Of a stretch of 64,000 bases of DNA, positions 27,813 through 35,457 are shown piece after piece. Numbering within the stretch: position 1 is the stretch's first letter; each line of letters opens with the position of its first letter. Where the stretch lies: NCBI RefSeq assembly GCF_900113665.1, contig NZ_FOQD01000004.1, positions 124,001 through 188,000 of the forward strand, given 5' to 3'. This DNA is from Planctomicrobium piriforme. GTDB lineage: Bacteria; Planctomycetota; Planctomycetia; Planctomycetales; Planctomycetaceae. The position numbers were made by a program, and so were the translations under genes. The notes under the pieces are model-generated. The model saw only the letters and a program-made list of their open reading frames with translations, had not been told where the DNA came from and ran no database searches.

Positions 27813-28877
27813 ATGAGGTATCAGCGAGTCTGCGTCGACGCCTTTGTCACTGTGCTGCCGCCTGAGGTCGTCACCTCGGACCAGATTGAGGAACAGCTCG
27901 CGCCGGTCTACGAGCGTTTGAGTCTCCCCGCCGGCCGTCTCGAACTGATGTCGGGCATCCGCGAGCGGCGCTTCTTTCCCCACGGCACGCTGCCCGGCCA
28001 GATCAGCGGACAGACCGTGCAGAAGGCGTTGCAGGTGTCGCAGCTCGACCCGGCGCTCTGCGGGGCGCTCATTCACGGTTCGGTCTGTCGCGACCAGATG
28101 GAACCGGCGACCGCGGCGGGCGTGCATCAAGCTGCTGGACTGCCGGGGAGCGCGCTGGTTCTCGATTTCAGCAACGCCTGCCTGGGGCTGCTCAACGGCA
28201 TGCTCGCCATCGCCGACATGATCGAACTCGGGCGGATTCAGGCGGGGATCGTCGTCGGGACCGAGACCGGCCGTCCGCTCGTCGAGGGGACGATCGCCAA
28301 ACTGCTCCGCGATCCGCAGGTCACCAGAAAGTCGATCAAACTCGATTTCGCGTCCCTCACCATTGGCTCAGGCTCGGCCGCAATCGTGCTCTGCGACGAA
28401 TCGATTTCAAAGACCGGCAACCGCCTGTTGGGGGGCGGCTATCTGGCGGACACTTCGCATCACAACCTCTGCGCCGGGGGAACTGAAGCCGCGGGAGCCA
28501 GCGACGGCCGACCGGCGATGAGCACAGATTCCGAAGCCCTGCTGCATGCCGGCGTCGCTCTCGCCGAACAGACCTGGGAACTGACAAAGCAAAACCTGGG
28601 CTGGCAGAACGAGACGGTGAATCGGGTCTTCACGCATCAGGTCGGCAAGGCGCACCGGGCGCTGCTACTGCAACGACTGGGGCTGGCAGAAGAACTCGAT
28701 TTTCCGACGGTCGAATTTCTCGGCAACACCGGTGCCGCAGCCCTGCCGACGGCCGTGGCCCTCGGCCTGCAACGGGGCGTCGTGCAGTCTGGCGACCAGA
28801 TGGCCCTGCTCGGCATCGGCAGCGGCCTGAACAGCATCATGCTCGGCCTCGACTGGCAGAAAACGCTGTTCGAGTGA
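27813..28877 (+). CDS. OleA-like 3-oxoacyl-ACP synthase III/thiolase
   Basis: A 354-residue FabH-fold enzyme. The three catalytic residues are Cys123 (DFSNACLGLLNG), His275 (FTHQVG) and Asn305 (FLGNTGAAALP). Compared with FabH it looks closer to OleA of the long-chain olefin pathway: EEQLAPVYERL, IHGSVCRDQMEPATA and ALLGIGSGLN all correspond to OleA segments. OleA condenses two acyl-CoA molecules head to head to a 2-alkyl-3-ketoacid. OleB, OleC and OleD partners are not nearby. ATG 27813 has a GAGGA upstream. If the OleA assignment holds, the product is a beta-keto acid or ketone; FabH-like chain initiation remains possible. Confidence 0.85.
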   Translation: MRYQRVCVDAFVTVLPPEVVTSDQIEEQLAPVYERLSLPAGRLELMSGIRERRFFPHGTLPGQISGQTVQKALQVSQLDPALCGALIHGSVCRDQMEPATAAGVHQAAGLPGSALVLDFSNACLGLLNGMLAIADMIELGRIQAGIVVGTETGRPLVEGTIAKLLRDPQVTRKSIKLDFASLTIGSGSAAIVLCDESISKTGNRLLGGGYLADTSHHNLCAGGTEAAGASDGRPAMSTDSEALLHAGVALAEQTWELTKQNLGWQNETVNRVFTHQVGKAHRALLLQRLGLAEELDFPTVEFLGNTGAAALPTAVALGLQRGVVQSGDQMALLGIGSGLNSIMLGLDWQKTLFE

Positions 28878-28885
28878 ATGAAAGA

Positions 28886-28906
28886 GAGGTCAGAGGTCAG
28901 AGGTCA
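28886..28906. repeat. Tandem heptamer repeat GAGGTCA x3
   Basis: Three exact copies follow the oleA-like stop codon. The rest of the 360-bp gap to 29238 holds planctomycete-type dispersed text such as 'gtgaaaatccgtgtccatc' and 'gcgttcatctgtggctaa' (about 29105-29215); no gene is visible. Confidence 0.8.
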
Positions 28907-29237
28907 GGGGGCAGGGAAAACTCAATGAAGGAGTTCGACCCATTCATGCCGACGTCGGAAATTGGCGCAAGAAAGCGAACTTTGAGTCGTTAGTAGCACG
29001 GACCATTTGAAGAGGGGGGAGCCCTGAATCAAAAGGCGACTCTCGCGTTGCCACGAACTTCAGATGGGAAAGTCTCACGCCAAGGCGCGAAGCCCGCAAA
29101 GAGAAACAAACACAGATCCAGACCGCTTTTATCCGTGAAAATCCGTGTCCATCAGTGGCCCTAGTTCCTCTATTTCTGCTGAATGATCTGAGTCCATCTG
29201 CGTTCATCTGTGGCTAAACTTCTTCCTGGTCAAACAC

Positions 29238-30104
29238 ATGCCGGTGGATCTCACTCTGACCACGGTGAAGAACGTCCTCACCAGAACGTCGGGGTATCTG
29301 TCCACGATCGCTTCGCACTCGCTGCAGCCGTATCGCGGTTGTACGTTTGGCAACGCCCTGTGCGGGGTGGGCTGTTATGTCCGCCACAACGGCCACATTC
29401 TGCAGGGGCGCAACTGGGGTTCGTTTCTGGAAGTGCGGACGAACGCGGCCGATTCGTATCGGAACAACTTCGCTCGTGAAGCGAATTGGGCCCGACGCGA
29501 ACGGGGAGTGTTTTCGATTTTCTGCTCCAGTTCGACTGACCCATTCGTGCCCCAGGAAAAACGTTACCAGATCACCCGACAATTGCTGGGAGCGATGCTC
29601 GAGTTGCCGCCGGACGAGTTGATTCTGCAGACCCATTCCCCAGCCGTGGCCGATGCACTGCCGCTGCTCGCCGAGCTCAACACAAAATGCCGGCTACGGA
29701 TACACGTCTCAATTGAAACCGACCAGGACCGCCTCCCCGGCCTGCCGCCGCCAACCGCCACGGTCGCCGCCCGACTGCAAGCTTGTCAGGCATTGAAGAA
29801 CGCCGGCATCCGCACTGTGGTGACAGTCGCTCCGCTGTTGCCGCTGGCGGACCCGCTATCGTTCTTTGAGCGAATCGCGGAGAATGCCGACTCGGTGGTC
29901 ATCGACCACTTCATCGAAGGGGATGGTTCCCCCACAGGCAACCGGACCTTTCGCACCCCGCTTCCAGCAGCAATGGCAGCGATCAATCCAAGGTCGATCA
30001 CGCTGGCGTATCGTGACGAGATCGTTGCGATTGCCAGACAGGTGATGCCGGGGCGAGTGGGGGTGAGCATCGAAGGGTTTGCGGGGAGGTTTTCAACGCC
30101 GTAG
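29238..30104 (+). CDS. Radical-SAM-like protein with unusual cysteine spacing
   Basis: A 288-residue protein that aligns with spore-photoproduct-lyase-type radical SAM proteins. After SLQPYRGC the cysteines read C-x6-C-x3-C (CTFGNALCGVGC), not the canonical C-x3-C-x2-C. Downstream blocks SIFCSSSTDPFVPQE, ELILQTHSPAVADALPLL and LRIHVSIETD match the barrel strands of this family. Whether it still binds a 4Fe-4S cluster and SAM is uncertain; a further cysteine lies at SIFC. It starts at ATG 29238 and is 361 bp downstream of the OleA-like gene, but a repeat-rich spacer makes an operon unlikely. The substrate is unknown. Confidence 0.65.
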   Translation: MPVDLTLTTVKNVLTRTSGYLSTIASHSLQPYRGCTFGNALCGVGCYVRHNGHILQGRNWGSFLEVRTNAADSYRNNFAREANWARRERGVFSIFCSSSTDPFVPQEKRYQITRQLLGAMLELPPDELILQTHSPAVADALPLLAELNTKCRLRIHVSIETDQDRLPGLPPPTATVAARLQACQALKNAGIRTVVTVAPLLPLADPLSFFERIAENADSVVIDHFIEGDGSPTGNRTFRTPLPAAMAAINPRSITLAYRDEIVAIARQVMPGRVGVSIEGFAGRFSTP

Positions 30105-30144
30105 GGTGCGTTTCAACGCACCATCACTCTCAAGCCCGAGCATC

Positions 30145-31599
30145 TCACGAAGCATGCCCCGGAACCATCGGAACGATGCCAGATTCTCTCAAGGCTTCCG
30201 ACCAGGTTGGAAGAATGATCTCAATCGTCGTGCCGACGTTCAGTTCGCTGTGGCAGAGAATCGTTCCGCCGTGTGCCGAGATGACTGACTGGCAGATGCT
30301 GAGGCCCAGGCCGGTCCCTTGCACGGATTCGTTCCGGCTCCGAGAGCGGTCGGACCGAAAGAACCGATCGAACACGCGCGGCACGTCTTCCGTCGCGATG
30401 CCGATACCGGTGTCCTGCACAGTCAGACGCACTTTCTGCTCGCCGGGTACAGCCGAGGTGGTGACCTGAATCTTCCCTCCCGGGCGGGAATACTTGACGG
30501 CATTGTCGATGAGATTGTTGACCACCTGCCGCAGATGCTGCCGGCTGCCTGCGACAATCGCACTCGCTTTCGCATCGAATGACAAAGTCACGCTGCGGGT
30601 CTCGGCCACCCCTTGAAACATGTCGACGGATCGGGAGACGACTTTATTAAGGTCCACCTGTTCGGGGTCGTAGGTCCATTGCCCGATTTCCGTCTCGGAG
30701 ATGAGCAGAAGCTGGTTGACCAGCACTTCGAGCGAGGCGGACTGATCGATGACGTCTTCGAGAATCCCGGTGTAGTCTTCGACCGAGCGGTCGCCATCCA
30801 GAGACACTTCGATACAGCTCCGGATCGCCGCCAGGGGAGTGCGGAGTTCATGGGCCGCATTCGCGAGAAAGTCGCGCCGCTGCTGCAGGTATTCGGCAAT
30901 GCGGTCGAGCAGGCCGTTGATTGTGTGCGACAGGCGATCGAGTTCGTCGTCGGTGCCGCGCAGCTTCAGGCGTTCGTTCAGGTGGCTAGGACGGAGCCGA
31001 GCCGCCGTTCGCGTGATCTCGCCCACGGTCTGCGACGCACGGCCTGCCAGCCAGTAACCGCAAAGCGGCGCGATGATGATCAGCATGGCGCTGGCCACCA
31101 TCACGAGACGGTCGATATGGGCCATGCCGTGATAGAGCGACGCCAGTTTGGCGCCCACCCGAATCCCTCGAATCCCGTTCCGTCCTGCCGGAATTCGGTG
31201 CTCAACGATCCGCAAGTCTTCATAGGTATACGGCTGCCCCGGCGTCTTTGGTGCAAACGGCACAATCAATTGCGGGCGGCTGGTGGTGGCGAAAATGACC
31301 CCATCGTTCGCATTGAACAGTTTGCTGTACCAACCGTGCTGCTGATGCCCGAGGGCCTTGCGGTTGAGTTCCTCCTGCAGTTCATGCAGGTCATCCGATT
31401 CCGTCGCCTGTACGGCCAGCGTGACTTCCTGGAGGTCTTCGATCAGCAACTGATCGACTTCCTGATACAGCGCCCACAACACCCCCTGCCGCACCGCGAG
31501 GAGCATCACCAGCGAGATGCAAACCACGACCAGCGAATTCACGACGGCCAGTCGGAATCGCAGCGTCCGCGAGATTTTGAAGAGATCAGTTCGCAACAT
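30145..31599 (-). CDS. Sensor histidine kinase (orphan)
   Basis: A 484-residue membrane kinase. TM1 is around residues 17-40 and TM2 around 165-188, with a periplasmic domain in between (about 120 residues) without a named sensor fold; a HAMP linker follows. HisKA has H250 in LANAAHELRTPLAAI; HATPase has NLIDNAVKYS, DTGIGI and GTGLGLSICQS. ATG 31599 (MLRTDLF) opens at TM1. No response regulator lies beside it, so its partner is elsewhere. It ends 41 bp from the convergent radical-SAM-like gene. Confidence 0.92.
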   Translation of the reverse strand: MLRTDLFKISRTLRFRLAVVNSLVVVCISLVMLLAVRQGVLWALYQEVDQLLIEDLQEVTLAVQATESDDLHELQEELNRKALGHQQHGWYSKLFNANDGVIFATTSRPQLIVPFAPKTPGQPYTYEDLRIVEHRIPAGRNGIRGIRVGAKLASLYHGMAHIDRLVMVASAMLIIIAPLCGYWLAGRASQTVGEITRTAARLRPSHLNERLKLRGTDDELDRLSHTINGLLDRIAEYLQQRRDFLANAAHELRTPLAAIRSCIEVSLDGDRSVEDYTGILEDVIDQSASLEVLVNQLLLISETEIGQWTYDPEQVDLNKVVSRSVDMFQGVAETRSVTLSFDAKASAIVAGSRQHLRQVVNNLIDNAVKYSRPGGKIQVTTSAVPGEQKVRLTVQDTGIGIATEDVPRVFDRFFRSDRSRSRNESVQGTGLGLSICQSVISAHGGTILCHSELNVGTTIEIILPTWSEALRESGIVPMVPGHAS

Positions 31600-31888
31600 C
31601 GCACGACCGGCCATCGGTGGAAAAGGGGATTCCTGTCAGCTCGTCCCCCATGATTTACGCTGGCGGGCCAAAGACTGCAAGCCGGATGGAACCCTGGTCT
31701 GAGGCGGAACCATGGCTCATCGCTCCCCGCGCAGGCATTCTTCTTCAGAATCGACAAGGAAGTGCGTGACACCGGGTTGGGACCAACTACTCTGAGCGGG
31801 AGAAGTTCATCGCGTGCGGCAGAAGTACTGCCGGAGAAATGCTTCACTTCTCGCAACTCAAGTACTGACAGATTGTCGATGTGCGCTC

Positions 31889-33103
31889 ATGTTTATGACC
31901 CCAGGCTCGGTCCTCGGAAACTGGTTTCGAGGATTGTTGTCGATCGGAATCCTCGTCGGTGCGGGCCTGTTACTCCATCGGTGGTATGACTCGCTCCCCT
32001 CCAGTGTCGTGGAAACCCGTACGACGGATGGCAATGTCACGGAAATCCATCGACCGCTTTCAGCAATCGAAAGAATCTCGATCTGGCGTCCGGATTGGGA
32101 CAGACTGACGGCCATGCTGGGAGGCGCCCTGGTCCTGCTGATCTGGAGCTTCAGTGGCCGCTTCCTGAATGTGCGATTGTTGAGAAAAGCCGATCCCAGG
32201 GGACAGCCCCGTCTGCATCCCGCCACGGCGGTGTCGCTGCAGCGTCCGGATGGAACCATCCTGCATCTCGAAACCCAGGGTGCAGTCACAGCACAAACCG
32301 TCATTTTGACGCATGGCTGGGGGATGCACCGGGGAGCCTGGGCCTATCTGGCCCGAGATTGGCAGAATCAATTTCGCCTGGTGCTTTGGGATCTCCCTGG
32401 ACTGGGGAAATCGAGCCGTCCGAAAAATCGCGACTATTCACTCGAAAAAATGGCTCACGACCTGAAAGCGGTTGTGGACGCCAGCGGCGCGCAGCCCGTC
32501 ATTCTGATGGGGCACAGTATCGGGGGCATGATCATTCTCACGTTCTGCCGACTGTATCCTGAGTTGTTGGGCAGCCGCGTTTCGAAGCTGGTCCTGGTCC
32601 ATACTTCGTTCAAGAATCCGGTCGAAACAATAGCGCTGCACACTCTGCTTTCGGCACTGCAAAAGCCGCTGATTGAGCCATTACTGGTTCTGCAGATCGT
32701 GCTTTCACCTGTGCTGTGGCTAATGAACTGGCTCAGCTATCTGAACGGTTCCGCACATCAATCCACAACACGAACCGGTTTCGCAGGCCAGGAGAGCCGA
32801 GAACAACTTGACTTTGTCACCAGTTTTTTCCCGCGTGCCTCACCTGCGGTCCTGGCGCGAGGTTCATTCGGGATGCTCCGTTACGACGCCACAGAAACTC
32901 TGAAACAGATCACGATTCCGGTCCTGGTCTTCACCGGAGACCTCGATCCGGTCACGTTGCCGCAGGCAGGTCAGAAAATCGCCGAGACGGTTCCTCAAGG
33001 ACAAATCCAAATGCTCGCCCCAGCCAAGCATTTTGGAATGATCGAACACAATGCCAAGTTCGCCAAAGCTGCTGCTGTGTTCTGTAATTCGTCGAGCATG
33101 TAA
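31889..33103 (+). CDS. Membrane-anchored alpha/beta hydrolase
   Basis: A 404-residue protein with two hydrophobic segments in its first 95 residues (LGNWFRGLLSIGILVGAGLLL and LTAMLGGALVLLIWSF), then an alpha/beta-hydrolase domain: THGWGMHRGAWAYLA, the nucleophile elbow GHSIGGM, FTGDLDPVTLP and the terminal AKHFGMIE histidine. The nucleophile is Ser, so it is not a haloalkane dehalogenase or OleB-type enzyme. ATG 31889 (or 31895) is chosen; the first 25 residues of the longer frame look non-coding. Head to head with the orphan kinase. The substrate is unknown. Confidence 0.85.
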   Translation: MFMTPGSVLGNWFRGLLSIGILVGAGLLLHRWYDSLPSSVVETRTTDGNVTEIHRPLSAIERISIWRPDWDRLTAMLGGALVLLIWSFSGRFLNVRLLRKADPRGQPRLHPATAVSLQRPDGTILHLETQGAVTAQTVILTHGWGMHRGAWAYLARDWQNQFRLVLWDLPGLGKSSRPKNRDYSLEKMAHDLKAVVDASGAQPVILMGHSIGGMIILTFCRLYPELLGSRVSKLVLVHTSFKNPVETIALHTLLSALQKPLIEPLLVLQIVLSPVLWLMNWLSYLNGSAHQSTTRTGFAGQESREQLDFVTSFFPRASPAVLARGSFGMLRYDATETLKQITIPVLVFTGDLDPVTLPQAGQKIAETVPQGQIQMLAPAKHFGMIEHNAKFAKAAAVFCNSSSM

Positions 33104-33223
33104 AGCGATTTGAAGCTCATCTGGGCAGGCAACCAGGACTATTCATTCACTGGCTCGTCGAATTTCCGTAGGGCGCGAGCAAGACTGTACGACCCGCTAC
33201 TGACCCAAGTACATGCGGCAAAA

Positions 33224-34135
33224 TTACGCCTGATAAATTTCCACAGCTTGATTCAAAAGAGTCCGAATGAGTTCCTCGTTTTGATCAAATTTTGCTGGCT
33301 CCAATGTCACTTCGAGAAGATTTCCATCAACACTTGCTGGCAGGCCAGCCTCCTCCAACCTGCTCGGCCATTCCTCAGGGAGGCTCACGTTGATGTCAAG
33401 GTACAAAAATTTCTTGCGAGGTTGAAAATAAACGAAGTTTCGGCTCTTGGAACCATCAGTGAGGCCGATGTACTGTTGCATGAAATTCAATTGCTGTTTC
33501 GGTTCGGCCTTCTCATTGATCATGGTCAACATGCGTTCCGTTAGTGCAACTATCTTCTCGCCTGCATAACTGACCCAAGTGTCCCTTGATGACCCGGCCG
33601 CTTTCGTCATGCGAGTCTCGTCGTCGCGACGCAGCGATGTTTGATTGAGAACCTGCACGAAATCCAAAACGACGTTCTCTTCGACTTTCAGTGCATTCAA
33701 TTGAATGACAATAAGAGGGATTGAGCCCGCAAAAAGGCTGAGAATATTCAAATATCTTCCAGTAATGTCTTCAGCAATGAGGACGGCCACATGCTCATAG
33801 GCTGGATAACGCCTGCGTTCGATGTCCCAATTTTCGATGCAACGCATGATGTGGCTTGGGTCTGCTGCCCCATACATGATTTCAACTTCGTATCGACGGC
33901 TTTTCCTGAGGTCGGACAATAGTAGATCCAACCGACCGGCACGTTCTTGTGTTCGCTCCCGGTCAAGTACGTCCAACTCGCCGAGCCCAAGAATTGACGG
34001 GTCTTCTGCAATACGACTATGCAACCACGCCTCGTTGAATGTTCCATTGTTCAACAGCCAAATTCGCTCTGGCTTGACATATCGAAGTGCGGCCACACGC
34101 ATTCTCCCGAGTATGTGATGATTGAATTCAATCAA
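33224..34135 (-). CDS. Orphan PD-(D/E)XK-like nuclease-fold protein
   Basis: A 303-residue soluble protein that is clearly AT-richer than its neighbours. The middle carries the PD-(D/E)XK-type block RLDLLLSDLRKSRRYEVEIMYG followed by DPSHIMRCIENWDIERR and HVAVLIAEDI, an order I know from DUF4268-like nuclease domains; the third position is E-V-E, not E-x-K, so activity is in question. The rest (about residues 150-303) is unrecognised. No restriction-system partner lies near. ATG 34135 is taken. It is probably acquired by transfer; a role in DNA defence is an inference only. Confidence 0.55.
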   Translation of the reverse strand: MIEFNHHILGRMRVAALRYVKPERIWLLNNGTFNEAWLHSRIAEDPSILGLGELDVLDRERTQERAGRLDLLLSDLRKSRRYEVEIMYGAADPSHIMRCIENWDIERRRYPAYEHVAVLIAEDITGRYLNILSLFAGSIPLIVIQLNALKVEENVVLDFVQVLNQTSLRRDDETRMTKAAGSSRDTWVSYAGEKIVALTERMLTMINEKAEPKQQLNFMQQYIGLTDGSKSRNFVYFQPRKKFLYLDINVSLPEEWPSRLEEAGLPASVDGNLLEVTLEPAKFDQNEELIRTLLNQAVEIYQA

Positions 34136-34296
34136 GAAAAAAATCGCAGGGCTGAATTCGTTCGAGATGTGAGCCTACTTAACTTCTCGTCTATTCATCA
34201 ATGGACTGTTTTTTTGCTTTGAAAATGGCGGATTTAACCGGAGAGAACCTGTGAGCAAGAAACGCGGCCGGGTGCCCTAGTTAGCTCCGAATTTGT

Positions 34297-34455
34297 GTGC
34301 CACGGCTGTGTCAGCCGTGCCGAACGACGGATGGCGGGAGCATCGCTATTCAGCGCACTGAGTCAGGGCGACTGTGGGCGACCATTCTGAACTCAAAATG
34401 CTTTCGCGAGGGCATCATTCAATTTGAATTCGCACGGCCGACACGGCCGTGGCAC
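34297..34455. repeat. 159-bp element with 10-bp terminal inverted repeats
   Basis: Bounded by GTGCCACGGC at 34297 and its complement at 34446-34455; within each end are further CACGGC/GCCGTG palindromes. It is non-coding and lies in the 350-bp gap between the nuclease-like gene and terC, a gap without other genes. Confidence 0.6.
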
Positions 34456-34487
34456 GCTAGCCATTCGATGAGTTCAGACAGCCAAGC

Positions 34488-35297
34488 CTATTCCGCCGCC
34501 ACTGCTTTCGCCGGCGGTTTTCTCAACCGCATATTCAGCAGTTCCACCGCCAGTGAGAAGGCCATCGCGAAGTAGATGTAGCCTTTGTTGACCGGTGAGC
34601 CGATGCCTTCGGCGACGAGGAGGACGCCGATCAGGATCAGGAAGCTGAGGGCCAGCATTTTGATTGTCGGGTATTTCGTCACGAAGCGTTCGACTGCGCC
34701 GGCGAACATCATCATCACGATCACCGACAGCACCACGGCGGTCACCATCACCCAGATGTGCTTCGCCATCCCGACGGCGGTGATCACCGAGTCGAGAGAG
34801 AAGATGATGTCCAGGATCGCGATCTGAATCAGCACCGACGTGAAGCTGACCTGACTGGGGGCATCGTGCGACCCCTCTTCCCCTTCCAGCTTGTGATGGA
34901 TCTCCAGCACGCTGTTGCCGATCAGGAACAAGCCGCCGAACAGCAGGATCAGGTCCCGGATCGAGATGTTGTTGACCTCTTCCGGGCCATGACCGTGCGA
35001 ATGTGAAGGCTCCGCACCCGGCGGCGGATCGATCGGCACTCCTTCCGGTAGAACCCAGCTCGCAGGGACGCCTAGGTCGGTGAGTTGAATGATCGGGTTG
35101 GTGAGACTCAGCACCCAGTTCAGCGAGAGCAGCAGCAGAATGCGCGTTCCCATCGCCAGGCCGAGGCCAATCGTGCGGGCTTTTGCCCTTTGGGCGACAG
35201 GCAGTTTTCCGCACAAAATGCTGATGAAAACGATATTGTCGATCCCCAGCACGATCTCCATGGCGGTGAGCGTGACGAGGGCAATAATCCAGTCCAT
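34488..35297 (-). CDS. TerC family integral membrane protein
   Basis: A 269-residue TerC/YjbE-type protein with about seven membrane helices. The signature MEIVLGIDNIVFISILCGKL is typical, with the conserved GIDN of the family, and a second acidic motif IFSLDSVITAVGMA is present further on. A cytosolic loop with GHGP-type histidines (SHSHGHGPEE) could bind metal. TerC proteins export Mn2+ and metallate exported enzymes in other bacteria; the specificity here is inferred. Single gene. Confidence 0.9.
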   Translation of the reverse strand: MDWIIALVTLTAMEIVLGIDNIVFISILCGKLPVAQRAKARTIGLGLAMGTRILLLLSLNWVLSLTNPIIQLTDLGVPASWVLPEGVPIDPPPGAEPSHSHGHGPEEVNNISIRDLILLFGGLFLIGNSVLEIHHKLEGEEGSHDAPSQVSFTSVLIQIAILDIIFSLDSVITAVGMAKHIWVMVTAVVLSVIVMMMFAGAVERFVTKYPTIKMLALSFLILIGVLLVAEGIGSPVNKGYIYFAMAFSLAVELLNMRLRKPPAKAVAAE

Positions 35298-35360
35298 GTG
35301 CTGAGTTCCAGTCTGCTATCGATCTCATTCAACCCGAGCGGGCATCACTGACAAACGCAA

Positions 35361-35396
35361 CATCCCCGCGATCGGATCATGCCAACCGCGGGGATG
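35361..35396 (-). terminator. Hairpin, likely terminator of the DUF1080-GSDH gene
   Basis: A perfect 10-bp inverted repeat (CATCCCCGCG and its complement) with a 16-nt loop lies 62 bp past the stop codon of the fusion gene on the minus strand. The T-tract after it is weak, so efficiency is doubtful. Confidence 0.5.
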
Positions 35397-35457
35397 AGTG
35401 CATTTCCTGCGCCGGCAAATCGGTTTGGAAACGCTCGGGGCGTTCCACACCACCCGC

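Noticed and set aside
31889..33103. The alpha/beta hydrolase as OleB of an olefin pathway with the OleA-like gene
   Set aside because: The nucleophile is Ser in GHSIGG, whereas OleB uses Asp; the N-terminus is a membrane anchor.
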